Origin: JANJUO01 sp942492935
Lineage (GTDB): Bacteria; Bacteroidota; Ignavibacteria; Kapaibacteriales; UBA2268
Length of the DNA: 64,000 bases
Direction of reading: 5' to 3'
NCBI GenBank assembly: GCA_942492935.1
Contig: OW818654.1
Span: 1,364,001-1,428,000 of the forward strand
This document shows positions 8,603 to 17,965 of the stretch, in pieces; position 1 is the stretch's first letter; every line of letters starts with the position of its first letter. The notes under the pieces were generated by a model. It did no database searches, was not told where the DNA came from, and saw only the letters and a program-made list of their open reading frames with translations. Position numbers and translations under genes: made by a program.

Positions 8603-11600
8603 ATGAGTGATTTTGTTCATCTACACAATCATACGCATTACTCAATTTTAGATGCGGTTTCTACTCCTGCGGAACTTGTTGCAGCAGCAGTTGCAGATGG
8701 TCAACCAGCAGTAGCACTTACTGACCATGGAGTAATGTATGGTTTAGTTGATTTTTATAATGCGGCTAAGGAACAGGGAATCAAACCTATTATTGGTATG
8801 GAAGCTTATCTTGCTAATGGTTCGAGGTTTGATAAATCAGCCGGAAAAAGTGAAACTAAAAAGAAAAATTATTATCATATAATATTATTAGTAAAAAACG
8901 ATATTGGCTATAGAAATTTATGCAAACTATCTTCTCTTGCACATACTGAAGGATTTTATTACCGTCCACGAATAGATAAAGAATTACTCGAAAAATATAG
9001 TGAAGGATTAATTTGCACAACGGCATGCATTGGTGGCTCGGTTAATTCATTAATTGCAGCAGGTCAATTCGACCTCGCAATGAACGAAGCAAGGTACTTC
9101 AGAGATATTTTTGGTGATGATTTTTATTTGGAACTTCAAAATCATAATATAGAAGGCGATAGGGAAATATTACGCGATGCTCCAAGGATTGCAAAAGCTC
9201 TTGGAAATAAAATCATCGCTACAAATGATATTCATTATATTAAAAAAGAACATGCAATTGCTCACAACGTATTGCTACATATTCGAGATGCAAGTGGAAC
9301 TAATGGTAATTTGCCTGATATATATAAATTACGTTATAAGGTTCCAGAATTTTATTTCAAAACCTACTATCAAATGCAGGAACTATTCAAAGAATTTCCT
9401 GAATCATTAAGCAATACAATGGAAATTGCTGAAAAATGTAATTGGAAATTAAATAGCACTCTTGCAATGCCAATATTTCCAATTCCAATTTCATCAAAAG
9501 CAGCAAATCTTGATGAATATTTAGAAGAAATAGTTTGGCAGGGAATTTACAAGCGTTATCCTAATTATGATGATAAGATTAAGGATAGAACAGCATTTGA
9601 ATTAAAAGTTATAAAGGATATGGGTTTTTCGGGGTATTTCCTGATAGTTTGGGATTTTATTGATGCCGCTCGTAATCTTGGTGTAAGAGTAGGACCAGGT
9701 AGAGGTTCTGCCGCAGGTAGTATTGTTGCTTATGCTCTTGGTATAACGAATATTGACCCTTTACCATACAACTTACTTTTTGAAAGATTTTTAAATCCTG
9801 AAAGAGTGTCAATGCCCGATATTGATATCGATTTTCATGATGAGAAGCGTGATAAGGTTATTGACTATGTTAAGCAGAAATATGGTGAAAATGCTGTTGC
9901 ACAAATTGTTACTTTTGGAAAATTATCAAGTAAAGCTGTTTTAACAGATGTAGGAAGAGTACTTGGTATTGAATTATCAAAAATTAAAGAAATTACAAAA
10001 GCAATCCCAACGATTAGAGGTAAAGTTTTAGAAATCGCTAAAGCTGTTGAACTACCAGAATTACGTTGGATAAAAGAATCCGAAGATTCAAGAATCAAAG
10101 ATTTGATTGAATTTTCTAAATTACTTGAAAATAGAATCAGACAAACTGGCATCCATGCGGCAGGAGTTGTAATTGCTCCGGGGAATATCACTGATTACGT
10201 GCCTGTGTATAAATCTAATGATAAAGATAACGGCAGTATTGATATTGCTACTCAATTTGCTATGAGTGAACTCGAAAAAGCTGGTCTTCTAAAAATGGAC
10301 TTCCTTGGATTGAAAACACTTTCGATAATTGATAATACCCTTGAAATGATAGAAAAAAATCATAATCTAAAAATTGAAATTGAAGATATTGATTTCAATG
10401 ATAAAAAAGTTTATGATTTAATTTCTAATGGTGATACACTTGCGATTTTCCAATTTGAATCTCAAGGTATGCAAGAATATTTAAAGCGATTGAAACCAAA
10501 TAACCTTGAAGAAATTACTGCAATGAATGCTTTGTATCGACCTGGTCCTATGGACAATATTCCTGATTTTATTGATAGAAAATTTGGCAGAAAGAAAATT
10601 GAGTATTTGCACCCATTAATGGAAAGTGTTCTTGATAAAACTTATGGGATTATCGTTTATCAGGAACAAGTAATGCAGCTTGTACAGGTTATAGGAAACT
10701 TTTCACTCGGTCAAGCTGATATGATGAGACGTGCAATGGGTAAGAAGAAACCAGAAATAATGATGAAATTGAAAAGTGAATTTTCTGATGGTGCAAAACA
10801 AAATGGTTTAGATGACAAAACATCAGGTGAAATTTTTGATTTGATTGTAAAATTTGCTGAATATGGTTTCAATAAATCTCACTCCGTTGCTTATTCATAT
10901 TTGGCTTATCAAACTGCATGGCTCAAAACACATTATACTGCTGAGTATCTTGCCGCAAATATGAGTGCAGAAATAGAAGACCAAGACCAAATTGTTGAAT
11001 TAAGAGATGAAGCCAAAAAATTTGGTATTGAATTACTTGCTCCAGACATTAATAGTTCAAAAGCAAAATTTACAGTTAAGGGTAATAAAATTTATTTCGG
11101 GCTTGCAGGAATTAAAAATGTAGGAATATCAGTTGTTGATTCGCTTGAAATTGCTCGTGAAAAAGGTCATTTCAAAACATTTTTCGATTTTGTTGTTAGA
11201 GTTGATTTAAACATTAATAAAAACAATTTCAAAGAAGTTAAATCCCATGATATTAAAACTGTAAATCGAAGAACACTTGAAGCATTGATTTGTTCAGGAG
11301 CATTTGATAGTATTTGCAACAATAAAAGAAAAGCACTTTTTGATTCAATTGATACTGCATTAGCTTATGCAAAGGCATATAACGAATCAAATTCTTCATC
11401 AATGGACAGTTTATTTGGTGGAGATGTACAGGCACAAATTGTTGAGCCGACATTACCAAATGTAACAGATTGGGATGATAAAGAGCGTCTTGCAAAAGAA
11501 AAGGAATTTTTGAATTTTTACGTTTCCGGTCACCCTCTTAATCAATACGAAGCTCATGTAAAGTCATTATCTACATTTAAATTATCAGACTGGGAATCAT

Positions 11601-12115
11601 TGCAAGAAGGCAAAGCAGTTATTGTTTGTGGTATGATAAAAGACATTAGAAAGCGAAGAGATAAAAGAGATAGGCAAATTGCATTTATTATGCTTGAAGA
11701 TTTTTGGAGTAAAGCCGAATGTATTTTCTGGAGCGATACATATACTAATTATGAAAAATATTTAGAAAATGAGAATATAATAGTTATTACTGGAAAGGCA
11801 GAAGCTGCAGATGAAGTTGTAAAAATCACCGTGGATAAGGTATTTTCCATAGAAGAGGCGGTTGCTGAATTGGCAAAAAGTTATGTTTTAACAATTGATT
11901 TGGATAAAACAACTGTTGAATCAATGAATGAAGTCCATAAATTAATTACTAATAATACTTCATCAAATGGTAGAGTATATTTCCATATAAAGAATCAAGA
12001 TGCTTCTTACAGAAAGAAATATATTGCTTACAATTTGCCAGTCAAAATCAATAATGAAGTATTTACTAAGTTAATTAGTATTTTGGGAATTGCCAATGTG
12101 AGATTAGGATATTAG
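8603..12115 (+). CDS. dnaE: DNA polymerase III subunit alpha
   Basis: Catalytic subunit of the replicative DNA polymerase, class DnaE1, 1170 residues. It opens with the PHP domain (HLHNHTHYS at about 6-14). The polymerase core shows GPGRGSAAGS near 364-373 and the catalytic aspartates D406 and D408 in PDIDID. The helix-hairpin-helix region and a C-terminal OB-fold (GMIKDIRKRRDKRDRQIAF) follow. GGAG lies about 14 bases before the ATG. It appears monocistronic: long non-coding stretches on both sides and an inverted repeat 45 bp after the stop. Nothing is missing compared with the family. Confidence 0.98.
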   Translation: MSDFVHLHNHTHYSILDAVSTPAELVAAAVADGQPAVALTDHGVMYGLVDFYNAAKEQGIKPIIGMEAYLANGSRFDKSAGKSETKKKNYYHIILLVKNDIGYRNLCKLSSLAHTEGFYYRPRIDKELLEKYSEGLICTTACIGGSVNSLIAAGQFDLAMNEARYFRDIFGDDFYLELQNHNIEGDREILRDAPRIAKALGNKIIATNDIHYIKKEHAIAHNVLLHIRDASGTNGNLPDIYKLRYKVPEFYFKTYYQMQELFKEFPESLSNTMEIAEKCNWKLNSTLAMPIFPIPISSKAANLDEYLEEIVWQGIYKRYPNYDDKIKDRTAFELKVIKDMGFSGYFLIVWDFIDAARNLGVRVGPGRGSAAGSIVAYALGITNIDPLPYNLLFERFLNPERVSMPDIDIDFHDEKRDKVIDYVKQKYGENAVAQIVTFGKLSSKAVLTDVGRVLGIELSKIKEITKAIPTIRGKVLEIAKAVELPELRWIKESEDSRIKDLIEFSKLLENRIRQTGIHAAGVVIAPGNITDYVPVYKSNDKDNGSIDIATQFAMSELEKAGLLKMDFLGLKTLSIIDNTLEMIEKNHNLKIEIEDIDFNDKKVYDLISNGDTLAIFQFESQGMQEYLKRLKPNNLEEITAMNALYRPGPMDNIPDFIDRKFGRKKIEYLHPLMESVLDKTYGIIVYQEQVMQLVQVIGNFSLGQADMMRRAMGKKKPEIMMKLKSEFSDGAKQNGLDDKTSGEIFDLIVKFAEYGFNKSHSVAYSYLAYQTAWLKTHYTAEYLAANMSAEIEDQDQIVELRDEAKKFGIELLAPDINSSKAKFTVKGNKIYFGLAGIKNVGISVVDSLEIAREKGHFKTFFDFVVRVDLNINKNNFKEVKSHDIKTVNRRTLEALICSGAFDSICNNKRKALFDSIDTALAYAKAYNESNSSSMDSLFGGDVQAQIVEPTLPNVTDWDDKERLAKEKEFLNFYVSGHPLNQYEAHVKSLSTFKLSDWESLQEGKAVIVCGMIKDIRKRRDKRDRQIAFIMLEDFWSKAECIFWSDTYTNYEKYLENENIIVITGKAEAADEVVKITVDKVFSIEEAVAELAKSYVLTIDLDKTTVESMNEVHKLITNNTSSNGRVYFHIKNQDASYRKKYIAYNLPVKINNEVFTKLISILGIANVRLGY

Positions 12116-12159
12116 AATTGGAAACAAGTTTTTTTTGTGATTGAGCAACTATTTATTAA

Positions 12160-12195
12160 TCCTCCCAATTTCGTCAGTCTGAATTACTGGGAGGA
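12160..12195 (+). terminator. Possible dnaE terminator inside a dispersed CCTCCC...GGGAGG repeat
   Basis: TCCTCCCA (12160-12167) pairs with TGGGAGGA (12188-12195). The tail ACTTTGCATATTTATTT is not a clean T run, but it resembles the tails after the GGGAGG hairpins at 17505 and 49653. It may therefore be both a terminator and a member of a dispersed repeat. Confidence 0.4.
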
Positions 12196-12405
12196 CTTTG
12201 CATATTTATTTGGTCTTATTCAAACATTAATTCCAATTGGATTTTTAGACCTATTTGAATTCATAATTATGTAGTTCAAATTTATTTTCAGTTTCGAGTG
12301 TCAAAAAATTTAATAATAAATTTACAACATAATAGTTACTATTTATTTTATTATTTATTTGAAATATAATATGCAATTTTTTTTGAATGGGAAAAAAGTA
12401 CAATT

Positions 12406-12680
12406 GGAACAAGTTGAAAATAATAAAAATATAAATTTTTTTTGAAAATCCTAATAGTGATTATAAATTTGTAATAGGCATTCAACATTTCGATAGACTC
12501 AATGACCGGTTTGTTATTTACTACCCAGTAAGATTGAACATTTCTAATACACATTCAATCTAGCTGGGATTGTTGGACTTACGCAAGTTCCTTCCCCTCG
12601 GGGAAGGTTAGATTGGGGTTTACAAACATATAATTCTGAACAGGATTTTCAAGGAATTTATAATTATCATTATATATTTG
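12406..12680. repeat. TIR element family A, copy 2 (interior inverted)
   Basis: The left end GGAACAAGTTG...TTTGAAAATCC...TTTGTAAT (12406-12474) and the right end TTACAAACATATAATTC...TCAAGGAATTTA (12620-12660) match copy 1. The interior piece with GGGATTGTTGGACTTA (around 12565) is the reverse complement of the interior of copy 4, so the module is inverted between the ends. It also contains TTCGATAGACTCAATGACCG and a CTTCCCC-TC-GGGGAAG hairpin. Confidence 0.65.
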
Positions 12681-12825
12681 ACATTATATATTGCATTGGG
12701 TTTATCTTCATGACAAAGAATATAGATTCTGAAACAAGTTCAGAAAGAAATTTACTATTGACTAAATTTTGAAACTTGTTCCAACTACAAATTCAAATAA
12801 ATTTGCAGATATTTGTTCAATTATT

Positions 12826-15800
12826 TCACTTTATAATTATAAATTTCTCACTACTAATAACATTTGGTGATTTTAGTTTAAGCAAATATAAGCCATTATT
12901 AAAGCGGTCTTTGTCGAGTTTTAAGTCAAATTCTTCTGTTTCATTATTATTTTTAAATAAAGTATAGTTGCTAAGTAATAATCCGTTTGAAGAATATATT
13001 TCTATATCAAATTCACCTTGTTCCTCAGTGATAAGCAAAATACGCATTCCGTCATTAATATTATCGGCTATACTAATCTTTGTAGGAGTGAATGACTGTA
13101 ACATTTTTAAATCACGTGAGCAACCTATCAATTTAATACTGCCATCAGTGGTATTGGTAGTAATTTCATGATTATCATATTCTAATTTTTCAATAATCAA
13201 ACCAGTAGAATCTCGACCACCCGTAAGTGTGTAGAAGCATAATTTCAACAACTCCTGCTGTTTTTCGGTAATCATAAAATTATCAATCTTTAATGTAATA
13301 TATCTGTAACCATTAACAACTCTATTAGTTAAAAAAGTAATATTATCAGGAATTGTGTGGAGTGGAAGTACGACATCATAAAATAATTTCAAAGAAAGAG
13401 TAATATTTTTGTGTATCGAACTGTTGATTATACAATCATCAGAAATGAATACTGAGGCACAGACAGTATCACCTTCTTCGGCAATATGTGTTGTTGCAGT
13501 CAATTCTACACTTTTTAGAAATTCAGCTTTAAAATATACTTTAAATGACATTTGGCAAGGTTCAATAATTTCAATTTCCAATGAATCACTTTGTAAACCA
13601 AATTTCTCGGGAGTGTAAAATATCTTGATTTCCTCATAAGATTTTTTTTCCACAAACCCTTGATAATTTCCTATTTCAAAGTCAGTATTACTATTCCTGA
13701 TAATTTTGTACTTAATTGGATAATCAGAATTATTTGTAATTGAAAAAATATCGTTTAGCTGTTCATAACTACATAATTTGCCAAAATCAATATCTGAATT
13801 TTCTATATAAGTATCTAAAATATATTTAAATATTTCGATTTCTGCATAATAATCACAACCATTTGAATCTAATGCAGTTAATGAGTAAACGCCTGCTTCA
13901 TTTACTTTGATAGTAGGAGCCGTTGTTCCATTAGACCATAAATATTTTTGAAATTTTGTATCGCAACTGATTGTAGTATATTCATCTCCACATAATGTAT
14001 CTTTTTGGGATATTAACTTGGGATTCATTTGTGATGCCGAAAATATTTCAACAAAGCTTGAATCGGCACATCCAAGTTTATTTTTGGCAATTAATTTATA
14101 AATACCTGCTTGAATAATATTAATTTCTACATCACTGGAACCATTCGACCATAAATATTCATATTCAGGATTGTAGTTCCTAATTTTCAAAGTGGTTGAT
14201 TTACCTTCGCATAAGATATATGCACCGATTACATCAAATTCAGCTTTGGGAACTTCAATAGTTTCTACAGTAACAGTATCATAATTTATACAATTTCCAT
14301 TGTCTGAAACACTAAGTATATAAACACCAGATTTTTTCAATATTCTCTTATAGCCATCATAACCATCATTCCATTTATATAAAAACAAATAATTAAAATC
14401 TTTGTCAAATATTTCAACACTATCGCCCTGACAAATTTGCACAAATTTTTTGTTCAATTTTGGAAAATGGTTTTTACCCTTATTAACTTCGACTGTATCA
14501 AATCCTTCGCAGCCATCTTTTTGTTTAACTCTAACATAATAGTAGCCGGTATTGTTAACTATAATAGTTTTTGTCGTTTCACCGGTATTCCAAAGATATT
14601 CAAAAATAAGATTTGGTGTTTCATTTTTAATATTAGCCGTTAATTCAGCAAATTCATTATCACATATACTTAATTTCCCATCTATATTAACGGGCAAATA
14701 ATCAATTTCATCAATTGTAATACTTGATGTATCACTGCAAGTTCCATTTGAAACTATTAAAGTATATAAGCCGCCTTTTGTGATAACTAATGAATCATTT
14801 ATAGAGCCATCTGACCATTTGTATTTATAAGTTTTATCTTTATTCTTTGAATAAATTGTAATTTTTTGATTTTTACAAATTGATGCAATCCCATCTGAAG
14901 AAATTTCGGAGATTGGTCTTGGCAGAAATACTATATAAACTTCAGCAGAATCTTCGCAGAATCCCTTATTTGAAATATATGCCACATATCTACCGGTTTT
15001 TGTTACTTCAATATTTCGATTTAATGACCCAGTATTCCAACGATAGTTGAAAACTTGACTAAAATCAATAATTTCAGGATATATTTTATCTCCATCACAA
15101 GCATATACAGTATCCTTAATATTAAGAGTAATTGTCGGAATTTCAAATTTATTCAATTCTACTGTATCAATTCCAAAACATTGATTATTAATTGATACCT
15201 TTACAATATACCTGCCTGTTTGATTTGTTTTAATAGATTTAGTAGTTGCATTATTATTCCATAAATATGTATAATCTGCATCAGGAAAGAATGGATTTGG
15301 TTCTGCTATTAATTCACTTTCAAAATTTCCACAAATTACAGTATCACCAGTAATTTTTACATAAATGCTTTTAAATTCATATATTTCTATAGTTGAACTA
15401 TCCATGCATCCAAATTGATTGTAGACTTCAAGCCAATATTTGCCTCCTTTGGAAACTTTAATTGACTTCGTTGTATCGCCTGTTGACCATTTGTAATAAT
15501 AAGTATTATCTTCAAATTCAGATTTCAATTCAGTATAATCACCAGTACAAAATGAATTTGAGCCAGCAATTACCGATTTTGCTTCAGGTAATATTTTAAT
15601 GTACTTAGCAATGCTATCAGTACAACCAAATTCAGTAATTACTTTTAACCAATACCAGCCCTCAGAGTTAACTGTAATATTATTAGCAGTTGAACCAGTA
15701 CTCCATTGATATTTCCAACTACCAACAGGTGGATTTATACTTAATTTTGTACTATTGCCATAGCATATAGTATCAAATCCTGCTATTACAAATCTTGGTC

Positions 15801-17172
15801 TTGCTTTAACATTAACTATATTATAAAATACTGCAACTGAATCTCTCCCAGAAATATTATATGTTACGGTTAATTTGTAAGTATCAGTTAAAGTTGAATC
15901 AGCAAAACTAAAAAATGGTTTTGGTTGTGTTGAGGAAAATCCTTTAATACTTGTCCATTCCAAAGTAAATGGATACTTTAAAGTATCCTCAAGAATATCA
16001 TCTCCAAAAAGTGAAAACGATGTTCCATAACAAGGATTCAAAACAATGTAATCTGGATATGGTGGAATAAATTGTGGTAATCCTGACGTACAACTTCCAG
16101 TAGTGAGAGTTAATTCATCGCGGTTAAAATTGCAATCAGGACACTTTAAATTTGGTTTTCTAATTGCTGATAAAATTTTTCTATCTTTTGTTACGATATA
16201 GATTTTCCCATCTGGAGCTGATTGCAATGCACCGATTTGCCCTACTTCAATATTGGTATTAATTGTTACTTTTGAATTAATTATTTTACTATAATTTAGC
16301 TCTCTAACATCATATTGAGTTATCAATGTTGATGTTTCACCAACATAAAGATACTTGCTATTAGGTGAAAATTCAATACCATAAGGTCTTTTACCATATA
16401 AATTTATTTTAACAGGGTCAGAAATCTCTCCTGTAAAATTATCAAAATGAAATATTTCTACAAAACTTGTGTCTAATTTATCAGCATAAACCGCTAACGA
16501 AATCATATTTTGCTTTGGTGATACTTTCATATAACCAATTGAATATATAAACTGACCATCATGAACTGACCCAAACGATGATTGAACAGTATCTACAATA
16601 CCATCTTTAGTTAATAAGTACGAAAAAAAACTATTCGTTTGGCTTTCATGAGCAATTATCCAAAAATCAGTTTTATTTTTATGATAAGTATATGTGATTT
16701 TTTCAGTCATTGGCTTTTTTAGAAGTGTGTTTAATTCAACAACTGACATAGTCGAATCATTTGCTACTACATCAACTACTGTAAAATGCAATCCATCATT
16801 TGGTGGGTTTATATATTCAGCAGCATCAGTTGAGAAAATATAATACAGCGAATTAACACCCGGTTTTTTTACAATTATAGCGGATTGTGTTGAAGAATAA
16901 TGTCCCATCATAGGTTCTGTTGGATTAATAACATTGTGAAATTTATTCCAAATTGAAATCCCATCAGTATAGAATAATAGCTTACCTTCTGGAGAAGAAA
17001 TACTCGCACATCCTTCTAAAGTACTTAATTTACTATCTGAAAGAGATTTTGGAACTAATGCAGGTGTGTCAAATGTAATTGCACCCCTATCTCCAAAATA
17101 CCAATTAAATGATTCTTTCTGAGCAAATATCGGACATATATATATAATTAATAGTAATATCAATTTTTTCAT
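12826..17172 (-). CDS. Giant T9SS-secreted surface protein with N-terminal propeller and nine Ig-like repeats
   Basis: A 1448-residue exported protein, probably surface-attached, resembling gliding-associated or adhesin-like T9SS cargo. The start at 17172 (GAGG upstream) gives a signal peptide (MKKLILLLIIYICPIFAQ). Residues ~20-340 hold WD40/propeller-like phrases (SPEGKLLFYTDG, SPNSKYLYVG, APDGKIYIVT). From about 445 to 1130 there are nine tandem repeats of ~70-76 residues. Each is shaped C-x-G...Y-x-W-x-(T/D)-G...I-x-V...G-x-Y...GC-x-D, an Ig/PKD-like fold with a probable disulfide. A further beta-sandwich region precedes the type A T9SS sorting domain, ending in EKFIIIK. No catalytic residues are recognised. 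Ligand and role are unknown. Confidence 0.85.
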   Translation of the reverse strand: MKKLILLLIIYICPIFAQKESFNWYFGDRGAITFDTPALVPKSLSDSKLSTLEGCASISSPEGKLLFYTDGISIWNKFHNVINPTEPMMGHYSSTQSAIIVKKPGVNSLYYIFSTDAAEYINPPNDGLHFTVVDVVANDSTMSVVELNTLLKKPMTEKITYTYHKNKTDFWIIAHESQTNSFFSYLLTKDGIVDTVQSSFGSVHDGQFIYSIGYMKVSPKQNMISLAVYADKLDTSFVEIFHFDNFTGEISDPVKINLYGKRPYGIEFSPNSKYLYVGETSTLITQYDVRELNYSKIINSKVTINTNIEVGQIGALQSAPDGKIYIVTKDRKILSAIRKPNLKCPDCNFNRDELTLTTGSCTSGLPQFIPPYPDYIVLNPCYGTSFSLFGDDILEDTLKYPFTLEWTSIKGFSSTQPKPFFSFADSTLTDTYKLTVTYNISGRDSVAVFYNIVNVKARPRFVIAGFDTICYGNSTKLSINPPVGSWKYQWSTGSTANNITVNSEGWYWLKVITEFGCTDSIAKYIKILPEAKSVIAGSNSFCTGDYTELKSEFEDNTYYYKWSTGDTTKSIKVSKGGKYWLEVYNQFGCMDSSTIEIYEFKSIYVKITGDTVICGNFESELIAEPNPFFPDADYTYLWNNNATTKSIKTNQTGRYIVKVSINNQCFGIDTVELNKFEIPTITLNIKDTVYACDGDKIYPEIIDFSQVFNYRWNTGSLNRNIEVTKTGRYVAYISNKGFCEDSAEVYIVFLPRPISEISSDGIASICKNQKITIYSKNKDKTYKYKWSDGSINDSLVITKGGLYTLIVSNGTCSDTSSITIDEIDYLPVNIDGKLSICDNEFAELTANIKNETPNLIFEYLWNTGETTKTIIVNNTGYYYVRVKQKDGCEGFDTVEVNKGKNHFPKLNKKFVQICQGDSVEIFDKDFNYLFLYKWNDGYDGYKRILKKSGVYILSVSDNGNCINYDTVTVETIEVPKAEFDVIGAYILCEGKSTTLKIRNYNPEYEYLWSNGSSDVEINIIQAGIYKLIAKNKLGCADSSFVEIFSASQMNPKLISQKDTLCGDEYTTISCDTKFQKYLWSNGTTAPTIKVNEAGVYSLTALDSNGCDYYAEIEIFKYILDTYIENSDIDFGKLCSYEQLNDIFSITNNSDYPIKYKIIRNSNTDFEIGNYQGFVEKKSYEEIKIFYTPEKFGLQSDSLEIEIIEPCQMSFKVYFKAEFLKSVELTATTHIAEEGDTVCASVFISDDCIINSSIHKNITLSLKLFYDVVLPLHTIPDNITFLTNRVVNGYRYITLKIDNFMITEKQQELLKLCFYTLTGGRDSTGLIIEKLEYDNHEITTNTTDGSIKLIGCSRDLKMLQSFTPTKISIADNINDGMRILLITEEQGEFDIEIYSSNGLLLSNYTLFKNNNETEEFDLKLDKDRFNNGLYLLKLKSPNVISSEKFIIIK

Positions 17173-17340
17173 AAAAACCTCATACATTTCAGTTTTTAAT
17201 ATCATAGTAATAACACTTAAAAATTAATTTCGTTACAAACATTATTATATTTTAAAAAATTTTTATAATTAATTTGGTAAAAACTATCCGAATAATAATT
17301 TTGAATTTACAATGATATTTAAATGTATAAGAGTATATTT

Positions 17341-17650
17341 GGAATATGTTAAAAAAAAATGAAATTCCATGAAAATCTCGATAGGGATTAAATGTTTGTA
17401 ATAATGAAAATACCAATAAGTCCAGCTATTCCAGCGAGATTGAATAATTGTAAACCCCACACTTCGACAAGCTCAGTGCAACGCCTAAATCCTCCCCAAG
17501 GGGAGGACTTTACATATATTTCTTCCCCTTCGGTCATTGAGCTTGTCGAAATGGGGAAGGTTAGGATAGAGTTTCTTGTGTTACAAACATTAATTCCCGA
17601 AGGAAATTTCAAAGAATTTCATTTTATGATTATTTGCAAATTATTCAAAA
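17341..17650. repeat. TIR element family A, copy 3 (longest, ~310 bp)
   Basis: The left end is 17361-17401 (GAAATTCCATGAAAATCTC...GTTTGTAA). The right end is 17581-17620 (TTACAAACATTAATTCCCG...AAAGAATTTC). The right flank to ~17647 (TTATGATTATTTGCAAATTA) is the reverse complement of the left flank of copy 1, so the true terminal repeat may be about 65 bp. The interior carries a nested 13-bp inverted repeat TTCGACAAGCTCA (17463-17475) / TGAGCTTGTCGAA (17538-17550) around a CCTCCCC-AA-GGGGAGG hairpin. Confidence 0.75.
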
Positions 17651-17830
17651 ATATACATTATTATCATTCAAAAAACAAAACAAATACGAAAATTTCAATT
17701 CGGCTCTAATCTAACTCTTATCTAACTTGGCAATAAACCTTTTGAAGGTTTTTAATATAGTTAGCTGTTATTTGAACATGATATTTTCATTTGGCGACTC
17801 TTATCTAACTTGGCAGTCTGTTGCTCAAGT

Positions 17831-17906
17831 AATATTGAAATGATATTAAACGTGGCTAAAGTCACGAGTTGCTTCCTGAATCTGCAACACTTGGTTTTAG
17901 CCACGT
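17831..17906. repeat. GTGGCTAAAG hairpin repeat, copy 1
   Basis: The 11-bp stem ACGTGGCTAAA (17850-17860) pairs with TTTAGCCACGT (17896-17906). The interior GAGTTGCTTCCTGAATCTG recurs, in reverse orientation, at 63300-63318. ATATTGAAATGATATT precedes the stem here and at 63260. Confidence 0.7.
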
Positions 17907-17965
17907 GGATGATAATTAAAATTATACTATATCTTCAGACTGTTAATATTATACTGAAATTTAAA

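Larger units (their letters stand above)
12116..12825. other. 710-bp non-coding region with terminator-like repeat and family A element
   Basis: Convergent intergenic space. It contains the dnaE terminator candidate (12160-12195), family A copy 2 (12406-12680) and a fragment of the 'GATTCTGAAACAAGTTCAGAA' repeat at 12721-12742. Open frames here are repeat shadows with no ribosome-binding site and no recognisable protein. Confidence 0.7.
17173..17965. other. 790-bp non-coding region with family A and hairpin repeats
   Basis: Contains family A copy 3 (17341-17650). It then has 'TCTTATCTAACTTGGCA' repeated at 17713 and 17800 (also seen near 49442), AAACCTTTTGAAGGTTT at 17736-17752 and the GTGGCTAAAG hairpin (17831-17906). 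The two overlapping open frames at 17388-17709, one on each strand, arise from the inverted repeat structure and are not genes. Confidence 0.7.

Noticed and set aside
12351..12554. 67-residue open frame on the minus strand
   Set aside because: It falls within family A copy 2 and has low-complexity sequence and no start signal.
17388..17709. Open frames on both strands (74 and 105 residues)
   Set aside because: They lie wholly inside family A copy 3, overlap each other, lack ribosome-binding sites and resemble no protein.
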